Below are positions 44,079-53,312 of a DNA stretch of 64,000 bases, piece after piece. The stretch lies in assembly GCA_905182515.1 (NCBI GenBank), contig CAJJBW010000008.1, forward strand, positions 62,001 through 126,000, read 5' to 3'. The notes beneath the pieces are model-generated. The model saw nothing but the letters and a program-made list of their open reading frames with translations. It did not search any database and was not told where the DNA came from. Both the position numbers and the translations under genes were made by a program. Numbering within the stretch: position 1 is the stretch's first letter; each line of letters opens with the position of its first letter. Source of the stretch: an uncultured Candidatus Poseidoniales archaeon (GTDB taxonomy: Archaea > Thermoplasmatota > Poseidoniia > Poseidoniales > Thalassarchaeaceae).

Positions 44079-44753
44079 TTGCCTTACCCTGGTAAATTGA
44101 TAGTTATCGAGGGTGCTGACCAAGTAGGGCGTAGCCTTCATGCAAGATTATTATCAGCAAGGTTAGAGGCCCATGGAATTGCAACCCAAACCATAGGACT
44201 TGCCCGTTCTAAATTAATGGGAGAATTACTAAAATCTCATACTAATGATATTCATCACTTGAACTGGAGGACTAGGGCTTTATTATATGCTACAGATTTA
44301 CATGATCAAATAAAAAATGATGTCCAACCATTACTAAATGCCGGATTCGTAATCATCTCAGATAGGTATGATTTAACACCAATAATAAGAGAAAAAGTTA
44401 GAGGAGGAGATCCGGAATGGATAAAAGACCTTTACTCTGAAATACCTATTCCAGATTCAGTTTTAATATTACATTGTGGTCCAAGAAGGTTATTGAATAG
44501 AATAATGTTTGGAGAAAAATTAGAAACCCTAAATCACTTTGAATCAGGAATGGATTTAGCATTATCTACATCAATAACATCTTCTTTCCTCAAATATCAA
44601 AAATTGTTGAGGCAAGAATTTGAGATAGTGGGAGAAGAATCAGGAGCAGTCTTGATTCCAACAAGAGGTACAGTTGAGAATGTTCATGATAAAATTTGGA
44701 AACAAATTCAACCCATAATTGGAAAATTAATTCAACCAATTAATAATGGTTAA
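44079..44753 (+). CDS. Thymidylate kinase-like paralogue with altered P-loop
   Basis: A 224-aa homologue of the preceding kinase: the same layout (VIEGADQVGRSLHARLL, ISDRYDLTPIIREKVRGG, LHCGPRRLLNRI), but the P-loop Gly-Lys-Ser-Thr is Gly-Arg-Ser-Leu, and the Gly-Ser/Ala before it is changed. The phosphate-binding Lys is therefore missing, so catalysis is doubtful. The frame is intact and it starts at TTG with no gap after the first stop, which argues against a pseudogene. It may pair with the active kinase, or act on another nucleotide. Confidence 0.8.
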   Translation: MPYPGKLIVIEGADQVGRSLHARLLSARLEAHGIATQTIGLARSKLMGELLKSHTNDIHHLNWRTRALLYATDLHDQIKNDVQPLLNAGFVIISDRYDLTPIIREKVRGGDPEWIKDLYSEIPIPDSVLILHCGPRRLLNRIMFGEKLETLNHFESGMDLALSTSITSSFLKYQKLLRQEFEIVGEESGAVLIPTRGTVENVHDKIWKQIQPIIGKLIQPINNG

Positions 44754-46198
44754 CCTATTAATGACACGATTAGTTCAGCCTGAGTTAAGTAAATTAAAAG
44801 TCCTATTCCAGCAAATATCATCATCCAAGATCCAGTAGATTTTATTATTAAAGATGATTTTCTTAGAGTCTGAATCATATTTTTTCTCCCTGAACTAACT
44901 AATACTGTGACAATTATCATCAGGGCAGTAACAGATATAATTAGTCCAGCAATTCCTGAAATAAAGGCAACATTGCTAATCGTAATCAACCATGCCATAA
45001 ATGGAAAAACTGCAGCTGCAGTGCAATCTACAGAGGCAGCTGAATACCCAATTCCCCAAATATACATATTCTTCCGAGGTGTAAATATATCATCTTGTTC
45101 AGTATTTTGGTACTTATCAAGTATTTTCTGAGTCTTGGCCAAGATATTTGAAGTCCAGCCAAGCAACATCAATACCCCAAGTATAACTAATATCAATGCA
45201 ACCATAATTGCAATATCATGTAATGCCCCTGATAAATTTACCACTCCATTAAGTCCAAAAATAATCAATCCTATGATTGAGAAAAAAGTTAATTGCCCCA
45301 ATGCTGCAAATCCCCCTACTTCGAAAGAATTCGGTATTCTTCCAGAGATTTTCCCATTCTCTCTTAATTCATCTTCCCGCATTCCTAAATTTAGATAATA
45401 AGTAATAAAAGATGGTAAAACTGGAAAAGCACAAGGGCTAAAGTATACTAACACTCCAACGAATAATCCAATAAAAAATACACCCAATATGGAATTATCA
45501 GTTTTTGTAAGGCCAAAACGTAATCCTTCTGCCTCTCCTATGTTGGCCATCTCAACTGCAGAATCAAACGATTCCCATTGATCCAGTGGGAAGCCAGTAT
45601 TTTCTCTCGAAACTGCAAAACCTTCATGATCTATGACCAGAATGTAAGGGGGAAGCCTGACATTATAGTACTCTAGGATATCTCCTCCACCTTCTTCTAA
45701 TATTATGACATCATTACCTCCATTGGCCACTGGCCATCTCATATATTTGTTTGAATTTTCGTCACCAAATGTACTATTAATATTGTCATAAGTCTCTATT
45801 GCATACCAAGAAGCGATTGAAAGCACTACTATCGGATACTCTCCTTGTAAATTATTCCAATCATCAAAATTTTTATCAATATGTGCTTGAACTAAGTGAC
45901 AATTGCTACAATCTATCGCCATGAAATCTAATATGACAACACTTCCACGTAATTCTGATAGTTTTACCATCCCATCTCCATCATCGTCAATTAAACTATC
46001 AATACCAGTTCTATTCATTGTTGGAACTATGAAATCTGGTGTTACTTTGACATCATCAGAAATTCCATACATGGACGTCGAAATTCCAAACAATGAAAGT
46101 GAGGAATATCCAATTATGCTAAATAATACTATTGCTATGCCAAACGATTTCCACGTATCTTTCTCCTTCAAGATACTGAAGTCAAGAGTGTTTACCAC
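44750..46198 (-). CDS. Thioredoxin domain fused to DsbD/CcdA-type membrane protein
   Basis: A 482-aa protein. An N-terminal membrane helix (~20-40) is followed by an extracytoplasmic thioredoxin-like domain with CSNC (LDFMAIDCSNCHLVQAH). About six helices of the CcdA/DsbD type follow. The paired cysteines of the electron channel are in FSPCAFPVLPSF and AASVDCTAAAVFPFM. It should carry electrons from the cytoplasm to the outer face, where its own CSNC domain or other proteins receive them. An acidic DDDGDG Ca-binding-like loop precedes the thioredoxin fold. It overlaps the convergent kinase-like gene by 4 bases. Confidence 0.85.
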   Translation of the reverse strand: MVNTLDFSILKEKDTWKSFGIAIVLFSIIGYSSLSLFGISTSMYGISDDVKVTPDFIVPTMNRTGIDSLIDDDGDGMVKLSELRGSVVILDFMAIDCSNCHLVQAHIDKNFDDWNNLQGEYPIVVLSIASWYAIETYDNINSTFGDENSNKYMRWPVANGGNDVIILEEGGGDILEYYNVRLPPYILVIDHEGFAVSRENTGFPLDQWESFDSAVEMANIGEAEGLRFGLTKTDNSILGVFFIGLFVGVLVYFSPCAFPVLPSFITYYLNLGMREDELRENGKISGRIPNSFEVGGFAALGQLTFFSIIGLIIFGLNGVVNLSGALHDIAIMVALILVILGVLMLLGWTSNILAKTQKILDKYQNTEQDDIFTPRKNMYIWGIGYSAASVDCTAAAVFPFMAWLITISNVAFISGIAGLIISVTALMIIVTVLVSSGRKNMIQTLRKSSLIIKSTGSWMMIFAGIGLLIYLTQAELIVSLIG

Positions 46199-46241
46199 GA
46201 TAGTCCGTCCGAGTCCCTACTTTTGATTACTATGAAGGATA

Positions 46242-47027
46242 CTATTCCCACCCTGCTTCATTTGCCAATGTTTCAACCCCTCTTTTTGATATAATCTCCA
46301 GTGCTGGTTGATATATTTTCCAAGATATGATCCCAATAATCGCACCACTAAATAAATCAAACATGTAATGCTGCTTGGTTGTTAGGATACTTATGCATAA
46401 TAAAACCCATTCAATCCATAGCACCATTATGAAGAAATTAGAGAATTTACTTTGAGAGTAATTATTTTGTATCCAATATGTCATCAAACGAGCTAAGAAA
46501 TATGAATGTACAATGTGCAAGCTCGGCCAAGCATTCCAGGGCTTATCAGATGTATGTATAAATTCAAAAAGTATGATTTCTAAACCATTCATTGAATCCC
46601 AATTTATTGAATCACGCATATCTATTTCAGCAGGAAAAATAAGAAAAAATATTACGCAAAACAAATTAACTAATATCAATATCTGCATTGCAATTATTAA
46701 TTCCATCCTTCCTTTGTCATTTTTTGGAGTAAGGATCAATGTTGTAGGGTAGAATAGATATAATGCGGTATAGGGAATAATCATCCAATTAATTACTGGT
46801 ATTGACCTATCATATGAGCTTTCAGGAAAAATCTTGAAAGTATCATCTAGATACATATCTGCAATATTATTGGATCCAAAATATGGAATTGCAATGAAAA
46901 TGGCTCCCAAAATAAAAATTTCAAAAATAAACCAATTCCCATTGAAAATATTACGTCTACTCCAAGTAGACGCCCAAAATTTTCTCCAAGGGGCAATTAA
47001 TGTAGAAAACAAGCCCGTATCATTCAT
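46242..47027 (-). CDS. PAP2-superfamily membrane phosphatase/transferase
   Basis: A 261-aa protein with about six membrane helices. The catalytic motifs are WNAWPSLHIVHSY and TTKQHYMFDLFSG, matching the PAP2_3 branch that includes inositolphosphorylceramide synthase-like proteins (PSxxH and QHYxxD). It likely acts on a lipid phosphate at the outer face of the membrane. It lies between the thioredoxin-DsbD and thiQ genes, same strand, with 43- and 33-base gaps. Confidence 0.82.
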   Translation of the reverse strand: MNDTGLFSTLIAPWRKFWASTWSRRNIFNGNWFIFEIFILGAIFIAIPYFGSNNIADMYLDDTFKIFPESSYDRSIPVINWMIIPYTALYLFYPTTLILTPKNDKGRMELIIAMQILILVNLFCVIFFLIFPAEIDMRDSINWDSMNGLEIILFEFIHTSDKPWNAWPSLHIVHSYFLARLMTYWIQNNYSQSKFSNFFIMVLWIEWVLLCISILTTKQHYMFDLFSGAIIGIISWKIYQPALEIISKRGVETLANEAGWE

Positions 47028-47060
47028 GGGTTTGCCTAACAGATTCTGTATTTGAGATTA

Positions 47061-47684
47061 TCACTCATCACTCAATATTTGGGCATTAATATACACTATC
47101 CTATCTGATAATTGATTTGCAGTTTTAGGGTCATGAGTTACATATATGGCTGAAATATTTAATTTTTTTAATAACGATCTGACTTCAATAGCCAAATCTT
47201 CTTTTATATTGGCGTCTAGGCTAGATAATGGTTCATCTAATAAAATCATTTTAGGTTTAGCAATCAACGACCTCGCTAGTGCAACTCGCTGGGCCTCTCC
47301 TCCCGATAAAGTGTGAATCTTTCTCTTGCCATAATCAGATAGTCCAACTAAATCTAATATCTCATCAATCTCTTTAATATCGGATTTTTTATCTAATCCA
47401 AATTTTAAATTTCCTCTAACATCGAGATGGGGGAATAATGCTAATTTTTGAAAAACCATTCCAATTTCTCTTTTTTCAGGAGGAATATTTTCTAAATTTT
47501 TGCCATTGAAATATACATATCCAGAATCTAAAGTTTCCAAACCACATATTATTTTTAGAAGAGTAGATTTACCCGAGCCTGAAGGCCCAAGTAAAGCTAC
47601 TATTTCTCCTTGCCTGACTTCTAGATTGAAATTAGAAAGGATTGTTTTTGAATATGATTTATTTATTTGTTTACATATTAACAT
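47061..47684 (-). CDS. thiQ: Thiamine ABC transporter ATP-binding protein
   Basis: A 207-aa ATPase. Walker A is GPSGSGKST, the Q-loop MVFQKLALFPHLDV, the signature LSGGEAQRVALARS, Walker B MILLDEPLSSLD and the switch His THDPKTA. It powers the thiP permease, whose stop codon it overlaps as ATGA; GAGGAGGGG lies at good spacing. The track adds a TTG codon (47687), which I drop. The short form, lacking a C-terminal regulatory domain, fits ThiQ/FbpC-like proteins. Thiamine as substrate is inferred from thiB and thiR beside it. Confidence 0.88.
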   Translation of the reverse strand: MLICKQINKSYSKTILSNFNLEVRQGEIVALLGPSGSGKSTLLKIICGLETLDSGYVYFNGKNLENIPPEKREIGMVFQKLALFPHLDVRGNLKFGLDKKSDIKEIDEILDLVGLSDYGKRKIHTLSGGEAQRVALARSLIAKPKMILLDEPLSSLDANIKEDLAIEVRSLLKKLNISAIYVTHDPKTANQLSDRIVYINAQILSDE

Positions 47685-49342
47685 CAAAATTCCCCTCCTC
47701 TACCAACTGGTCTAAATCGCTCCACGCCAATAAATAATATTAATGTCATTAAAAGAAGTACCGTGCCTGCTGCATTCGCTACTGATCTAAGTAATGGATC
47801 ATATCCGGGACGGCTCAATATATTGCCAATCATAACTGGGATTGTTGTATATTCTGTAAACCTTAGGACAACCCATGATGCCCCAAACTCTCCTAAAGAA
47901 ATAGCAAATACTAAACTAGATGCAACTATTATTGAGGGGGCTAAAATAGGAATTTTAATTGTCATAAGCCTTTTCAAATATCCTGCACCAAGTAATGCAG
48001 CCGATTGTTCAAACTCTGGATTAAGATTTCTCATTGCCGGCAATAATACCCTTACTACGAATGGAGTTGCCAACATTAAATGCCCATAAATTGGAATCCA
48101 CCAAACTCGGGCTAATTCTGGCTCAGTTCGAATTATTCCCACTAACACTCCAAGGCCAACCATAACTGCAGATAAAGCAAGAGGGAACATAACTAAAATA
48201 TCCAATATTGTACTAAATTTAGAATCTTCTTTTTCTAATTCATTGATACTATCCGAAAGTACAAATCCTATTGGTAAGGAAATTAAAACTGTTAAAAATG
48301 CATATGATAAAGAAGAATATAATGATTGATATACATTCGTGGGAGAATGAGTCCCTCCAAAAGCTGCAACCCAACCTTGAGTTGACCAAATCATGACTCC
48401 ATTTTCTCTAACTAGGAAAGAAGATGAAATTAATGCAAACAATGGAGAAATAATAAATATTAACATCATTAAAATATATAATCCACGAATACTAAAAAAA
48501 GACACTTCTTTACGACTGTCCTTTAGACTAGAAAGATGATGCCCTTGAGATCTAGATTGTAATTTTGAAGATATCGCCAAAGCCAAAATAATAGTTAGTA
48601 ATTGGATACTTGAGGAAGCAAGTACGATCTCAGACGGTGCCCTACCCAAGGCAGGTATCTCCACTCCAGCCCATTCTGCTTGATTAGACATAACTACTTC
48701 CAAATTTCTTTTGGCAGGAACAAGAAATTTAACCAAAGCAAATGATGTAAATGAAAAAACAAATACCAAAGATGCCGATGCGATTATATTCGGCAAAAGG
48801 AGAGGCCCCCAAAGTCTTCCAAATCTCTTCAATTTAGTATTGCCTGAAGGCAATAGTCGTGCTGCATCCTCATAAGATTCTTCGATGGTCGAAAGTATTG
48901 GCTCACAAAATCTTACTACTAGTGCCAAATTGAACCAAGCATGAGCCAATAATAGTGAATATATTCTTAAATCTTGAGAATTATTATCTCCAAATATAAC
49001 TTCAAACCAATCTAAAAGTGATAAGAATCCCATTGCAACTAAAATCGAAGGCATCACAAAAGGTACGGTAAATATACTTCGCAGTATGATATGATACCTC
49101 CATTTATATCTCCCTAAATTCCAGGCTAATGGAATTCCAATAATCATGGTTAATATTGTCGAAGAGATAGCAACAAAAAACGTAAATGAAATAGAACCCT
49201 GGGTCTGAAACCTACTATCAAAATTTCTTAGAGTTTCTAGTATTGTTTGTTCGGCTACAATTTCAAGTTGTTGCCATGATATGAGGGGCGGTACTAATAC
49301 AAGCATTGACCAAATTACTACTATTAGTATTTTTATTTTCAT
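47684..49342 (-). CDS. thiP: Thiamine ABC transporter permease (two fused halves)
   Basis: A 552-aa, 12-helix importer permease in which two binding-protein-dependent permease domains are joined. The EAA-like loops are SYEDAARLLPSGNTKLKRFG and EQSAALLGAGYLKRLMTIKIP. This is the layout of ThiP and FbpB. It lies 9 bases downstream of thiB and overlaps thiQ. Iron transporters share this layout, so thiamine is assigned by the SBP and regulator. Confidence 0.87.
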   Translation of the reverse strand: MKIKILIVVIWSMLVLVPPLISWQQLEIVAEQTILETLRNFDSRFQTQGSISFTFFVAISSTILTMIIGIPLAWNLGRYKWRYHIILRSIFTVPFVMPSILVAMGFLSLLDWFEVIFGDNNSQDLRIYSLLLAHAWFNLALVVRFCEPILSTIEESYEDAARLLPSGNTKLKRFGRLWGPLLLPNIIASASLVFVFSFTSFALVKFLVPAKRNLEVVMSNQAEWAGVEIPALGRAPSEIVLASSSIQLLTIILALAISSKLQSRSQGHHLSSLKDSRKEVSFFSIRGLYILMMLIFIISPLFALISSSFLVRENGVMIWSTQGWVAAFGGTHSPTNVYQSLYSSLSYAFLTVLISLPIGFVLSDSINELEKEDSKFSTILDILVMFPLALSAVMVGLGVLVGIIRTEPELARVWWIPIYGHLMLATPFVVRVLLPAMRNLNPEFEQSAALLGAGYLKRLMTIKIPILAPSIIVASSLVFAISLGEFGASWVVLRFTEYTTIPVMIGNILSRPGYDPLLRSVANAAGTVLLLMTLILFIGVERFRPVGRGGEF

Positions 49343-49351
49343 ACAATCGTC

Positions 49352-50437
49352 TCAAACTACTGCAGCATCCCATTCATCTAGCCAATTAGCAATTCCCTCA
49401 TTTATGGACGAAATATTCATTTCACAATCTACGGGAACTATGGAATGCCAATTATAACCAAAATCTTCAATTATCCCTCCTCCTTCAATGGCAGGATACA
49501 TCCAATTGATCGTAGACATTTGAGAATTTATTTCATTAGATACCAGCCAATCAACAAAAATGTTCGCTGATAAATGTTCATCAGTTCCTTTCAGTAAAGA
49601 TACATACTCAATTTGAGAAAATGAAGCGCCATCTATGTTTAGTGCTACTGATGTAGTCCAATTTTCTCCATAATATGCCTCAACCCCTGGTGAATGGCAA
49701 TATGAGACTACAGCATGTGCATCTCCTATGAAACCGTCCCCCCATTGTCCATAGCCTCCTGAATAATGCGTTTCATATGCCATGGTCCAGCTGTCTGCAA
49801 TTATTACATTATTATCTTTCATATCGCTCCACCAATTTGTATAATCAGATTGCTCATCTATGTCATTATTAAAATAATCAACAGTTGATATAAAAAAGGC
49901 ACGCCCAGGGCTACTTGTACGAGGATTCTCTACGGCTATTTTACCATCCCAACTAGTGTCTGTGAAATTCCATAAAGATGTCGGGATGCTGATATTTTCT
50001 CCATCTACATAATTAGAATCATAGTTTATACATACACTGCCTACATCAAAAGGAATGGCTAGGTTTCCATCATATGAGGAAAGGGCACGATTAGAAAATA
50101 TAGTCCTATCGGTATCCAATGGTTCGAATAATTCTGCTGCCAATGCTGTGCCAAGATAGGAGTTATCTATGCCCAATGACAAATCAAATAACCCGGTTCC
50201 TTTAGTTTGTATTACTGTTGATAATACTCCTCCTGCATCACCTGCCCTAGTTATTTCAACATTTATTCCAGTTTCATTTGTAAATTGTTCCAATAAATTT
50301 TGGCTAATTCCAAATGCATCATATGATACAATATTCAAATTTTTACCTTCCTCTCCATCACTCAAACATCCAGCAAACATCGAAAAAGTAAACATCAAGC
50401 ATATCAATATAGATTTTTTTATTTTTTTATTTTTCAT
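49352..50437 (-). CDS. thiB: Thiamine-binding lipoprotein
   Basis: Substrate-binding protein, 361 aa. A Lys-rich start, hydrophobic stretch and lipobox (SMFAGCLS) predict a lipid anchor. IVSYDAFGISQNLLEQF, then LFDLSLGIDNSYLG and AIPFDVGSVCINYD, follow TbpA/ThiB (YDSF..., DVVLGLDNN, PFDYGYF). Thiamine or its phosphates are the likely ligands. A strong site (GAGGAGG) precedes the ATG. The gene is 45 bases downstream of thiR and could also have its own promoter (TTATATAAAA between them). Confidence 0.87.
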   Translation of the reverse strand: MKNKKIKKSILICLMFTFSMFAGCLSDGEEGKNLNIVSYDAFGISQNLLEQFTNETGINVEITRAGDAGGVLSTVIQTKGTGLFDLSLGIDNSYLGTALAAELFEPLDTDRTIFSNRALSSYDGNLAIPFDVGSVCINYDSNYVDGENISIPTSLWNFTDTSWDGKIAVENPRTSSPGRAFFISTVDYFNNDIDEQSDYTNWWSDMKDNNVIIADSWTMAYETHYSGGYGQWGDGFIGDAHAVVSYCHSPGVEAYYGENWTTSVALNIDGASFSQIEYVSLLKGTDEHLSANIFVDWLVSNEINSQMSTINWMYPAIEGGGIIEDFGYNWHSIVPVDCEMNISSINEGIANWLDEWDAAVV

Positions 50438-50482
50438 TTTTTTAATCCTCCTCTCACAAAGTCAAATTTAATTTTATATAAT

Positions 50483-51280
50483 TCAACAAATCAATATTAA
50501 CTCATTTACCATTCTAGGTATACTTTCAATGTTATTCGTAGCTAAGTAAAGGCTAGGTTCCCAGCCAAAATCTCCTCTATCAACAAGTATTCTACTATTT
50601 TTTTGTGGAATACCACGGGGAGCATCACAAATATCAACTTTTAATATGTTAGATAAATTATTGATAATATCCTCATTTGGAAGTTTTAAATTAATAATTG
50701 CTATTGCATCAGATCCGGTTTCTCGTAGAGAGAGTAAAACATTGGCAAGGTGCATACTCGCCCCAATTTGTGGGGGCATCTGTGCCAATAATTTCCCTTT
50801 TTCTAGCCTCAATCGTCCTGGGAATGCAATAACTTCTGAATTATGTATAACTTCTTTTGAGCATGATGCGATATTTATTCCAACGGCGGGTATAAGGCAT
50901 TTTGGTAGTTCTGAGAATTTATTTATTAATCTAGACATTGAATTAATTAATAGATTATTTGTGGCATTTTTTCCTTTTTTAATCATTGAAAGATTACATT
51001 TAGATATTTCTTCCCCAATAGTTATTCCCATTGCAATTTTATCAGGAATTCCGTTTTTCAATAATTCTGATGTTATTGTTGCTGCTAGAAGATCTATTTC
51101 TAGATTATCTTCCTGAGATGCCAACTCGATAACTGGGCGTTCATTCCATCTACTGATGGTACTCTGTGTAGTGCCTAAGACTTGTGCCACTTGAGTTTGT
51201 TGCCACGAATTTTCTAACAATAAATTGGCAATTTTGGAATGTAAGCGCATTTGCCATAGTTGTGCATTAGCGCCAAGCAT
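50483..51280 (-). CDS. thiR: ThiR: HTH regulator with ThiN ligand domain
   Basis: About 265 aa. Residues ~15-60 are a helix-turn-helix (ENSWQQTQVAQVLGTTQSTISRW). Residues ~95-265 are a ThiN-type domain (PAVGINIASC, FPGRLRLEKGKL, PPQIGASMHLANVLLSL, DICDAPRGIP, GDFGWEPSLYLATNN), which in enzymes makes thiamine phosphate and in ThiR senses it. The architecture is the known archaeal thiamine regulator. The track start (51331) would place a palindrome inside the coding region; ATG 51280 sits 23 bases after a TATA element and fits a leaderless mRNA. Heads the thiR-thiB-thiP-thiQ run. Confidence 0.88.
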   Translation of the reverse strand: MLGANAQLWQMRLHSKIANLLLENSWQQTQVAQVLGTTQSTISRWNERPVIELASQEDNLEIDLLAATITSELLKNGIPDKIAMGITIGEEISKCNLSMIKKGKNATNNLLINSMSRLINKFSELPKCLIPAVGINIASCSKEVIHNSEVIAFPGRLRLEKGKLLAQMPPQIGASMHLANVLLSLRETGSDAIAIINLKLPNEDIINNLSNILKVDICDAPRGIPQKNSRILVDRGDFGWEPSLYLATNNIESIPRMVNELILIC

Positions 51281-51298
51281 AATGAGGTCTAAGGTGAC

Positions 51299-51307
51299 TA
51301 TTATATC
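51299..51307 (-). promoter_or_regulatory. TATA box of thiR
   Basis: GATATAATA on the minus strand is centred about 23 bases before ATG 51280. No Shine-Dalgarno site lies between, so the thiR mRNA is probably leaderless. Confidence 0.5.
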
Positions 51308-51311
51308 AATA

Positions 51312-51327
51312 TGCATATTAATATGCA
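51312..51327. promoter_or_regulatory. Palindrome TGCATATTAATATGCA, candidate ThiR operator
   Basis: A perfect 16-base palindrome 4 bases upstream of the thiR TATA box, at the position where TFB contacts DNA. An autoregulatory ThiR site is the simplest reading. It also lies between thiR and the end of the P5C dehydrogenase gene. Confidence 0.6.
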
Positions 51328-51334
51328 ACACGCA

Positions 51335-52993
51335 TTACTCGTCTAAAAATGGATACGTCCAATCCTGGGGTATTTCTATCGTTCTTTTTATTGAGCGCGG
51401 GCTTATCCATCTTAACAGATTCAATGGCCCTCCTGCTTTATCATTAGTTCCACTAGCTCTAGCGCCTCCAAATGGCTGCTGTGCAACCACTGCTCCCGTT
51501 GGTTTATCATTAATATAGAAATTGCCAGCTGTAAATCTGAGGTGATTGAAAGCCTTCTGAATATCATCTTCTTTGTTTGCAAAAATTGAACCAGTAAGCG
51601 CATAAGGCGACGATTCATCACAAATTTGTAATACTTCATCAAATTCATAATCTTCATAGACATATACGGTCAATACAGGCCCAAATATCTCTTCAACCAT
51701 AGTTTCTGCTTTTGCTTCGGTGGTAACTATTACTGTTGGTTCTATAAACCAACCAACCGCATCAGAATATTCTCCGCCCACTATTATTTCGCTATTTTGA
51801 GATAGTTTTGCCCTATCTATATATCCTGTTATTTTATTATATGATCGCCCGTCTATCACTGCTGTCATAAAATTGGTAAAATCTAATGCATCTCCCATCT
51901 TAATTTTTTTTATTTCTTCGCACAAATCTTCGGAAATCGCATCCCAAACCGAACGTGGAATATATGCCCGACTTGCTGCAGAACATTTTTGTCCTTGATA
52001 TTCAAAAGAGCCGCGAAGTAAAGCAACCAATAGCCCTTGATGGTCACAATCTCTGTGAGCGACTATGAAGTCTTTACCGCCTGTCTCTCCTACTATTCTC
52101 GGATAAGATTTTAGTTTTGGTAATGCCAATCCAATCTCTTGCCACAATCCTTGAAATGTTGCAGTAGATCCTGTAAAATGTAATCCTGCAAAATCAGGAT
52201 TTGATAATGCTGCTTCTGTAATTTCAGCCCCGGAGCCGGGAAGAAAATTTATTACCCCTGGGGGCAATCCAGCTTCCATCATTAATTGCATTAAGATGTA
52301 GTTTGAATAATATGAATTACGACTAGGCTTCCAAACTGAAGTACAACCAACAATGGCTGGAGCACTTGGAAGATTGGCCGCAATACTAGTGAAGTTAAAT
52401 GGAGTTATGGAAAGTATAAATCCCTCTAATGGCCTAATTTCAGTAGAATTTTCTACTCCCGGAGGGGATACAAGTGGTTGCAAGTAGTCATGAAAACCTC
52501 TAGCATAATGACAATTAAATCTCCAAAAATCTATTAGTTCACAAGCAGCATCAACTTCTGCTTGAAAAACTGTTTTAGACTGATTAAGCATCGTCGCCGC
52601 GTTAACTTTCATTCTCCAGTCTCCTGCTAACATATCGGCACATTTCTCAAAAATAGCGCATCGCCCCTCTAATCCTAATTCAATCCATTCTTTCTGAGAA
52701 TTAACAGCAGCAATACATGCTGCTTCCATTTCTTTATTTGTTGCTAAGTGAACTTTAGCAATTACATGCCCATGATTATGGGGTATTACTTGATTAGCAG
52801 TAATTCCTGTGAAAATTTCTTCCCCATTTATTATACAAGGTATCTCTATGACTTCATTCATTTGCCTTTGTAATTCATTTTTAATTAAATCTCGTTCTTC
52901 TGAACCCGGTGCATATCCTAGGATCGGTTCATTGATGGGCTGATGGTTCATATGATTTGCGAAGGGAGCACTGTCTATATTCTTACGCACCAT
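51335..52993 (-). CDS. L-glutamate gamma-semialdehyde (P5C) dehydrogenase
   Basis: ALDH4-type enzyme, ~552 aa, oxidising glutamate semialdehyde to glutamate in proline breakdown. NEPILGYAPGSEERDLI at the N-terminus is the ALDH4 mark. The catalytic Cys is in EYQGQKCSAASRAY, the base Glu in IVGETGGKDFIVAH and the C-terminal block is FGGARASGTNDKAGG. The start is uncertain: track start 53011 overlaps the upstream gene; ATG 52993 (MVRKNIDSAP) and ATG 52951 (MNHQPINEP) are later options. No proline dehydrogenase is nearby. Confidence 0.87.
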   Translation of the reverse strand: MVRKNIDSAPFANHMNHQPINEPILGYAPGSEERDLIKNELQRQMNEVIEIPCIINGEEIFTGITANQVIPHNHGHVIAKVHLATNKEMEAACIAAVNSQKEWIELGLEGRCAIFEKCADMLAGDWRMKVNAATMLNQSKTVFQAEVDAACELIDFWRFNCHYARGFHDYLQPLVSPPGVENSTEIRPLEGFILSITPFNFTSIAANLPSAPAIVGCTSVWKPSRNSYYSNYILMQLMMEAGLPPGVINFLPGSGAEITEAALSNPDFAGLHFTGSTATFQGLWQEIGLALPKLKSYPRIVGETGGKDFIVAHRDCDHQGLLVALLRGSFEYQGQKCSAASRAYIPRSVWDAISEDLCEEIKKIKMGDALDFTNFMTAVIDGRSYNKITGYIDRAKLSQNSEIIVGGEYSDAVGWFIEPTVIVTTEAKAETMVEEIFGPVLTVYVYEDYEFDEVLQICDESSPYALTGSIFANKEDDIQKAFNHLRFTAGNFYINDKPTGAVVAQQPFGGARASGTNDKAGGPLNLLRWISPRSIKRTIEIPQDWTYPFLDE

Positions 52994-53001
52994 TGTTAGT
53001 T

Positions 53002-53289
53002 TTATGACCAAGCATCAGGCTCGTCTTTTTTATGTTTCTTGCCAACTCTATAATGAGTCCTACACAATGATACTCTTCTTGATTCATTTGATATTCCAGA
53101 ATCTCCCCACACATCTACTGCCCAATCATAAGCTTTTTTTCTTCCGCCTATTTTTTTATCTGCCCAATTAGTGCAACCTGCTACGTCGCATTTTATTTCT
53201 CCGACATATTCTTCTTTCATTTTTTGATCTGTTCCTGCTGCAGAAGCAGCAACATCTCTCTTCTTACGGGCATTGGATTTGAATCCCAT
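53002..53289 (-). CDS. Small zinc-finger-like protein of unknown function
   Basis: A 95-aa basic protein. A Lys/Arg-rich N-terminus precedes CDVAGC (C-x4-C) and, about 40 residues later, CRTHYRVGKKHKK (C-x2-H), which together could bind one zinc. A WAVDVWGDSG segment lies between. The name of the family is unknown to me. It sits 23 bases after purA and 8 bases before the P5C dehydrogenase gene. A nucleic-acid role is possible from the charge and finger but is inference. Confidence 0.7.
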   Translation of the reverse strand: MGFKSNARKKRDVAASAAGTDQKMKEEYVGEIKCDVAGCTNWADKKIGGRKKAYDWAVDVWGDSGISNESRRVSLCRTHYRVGKKHKKDEPDAWS

Positions 53290-53312
53290 GTCACTCCGCC
53301 CATGTTAATTGT

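Noticed and set aside
44079-44753. Second thymidylate kinase as a pseudogene
   Set aside because: The frame is full length, keeps the DRY region and is directly coupled to the first kinase; only the P-loop is changed.
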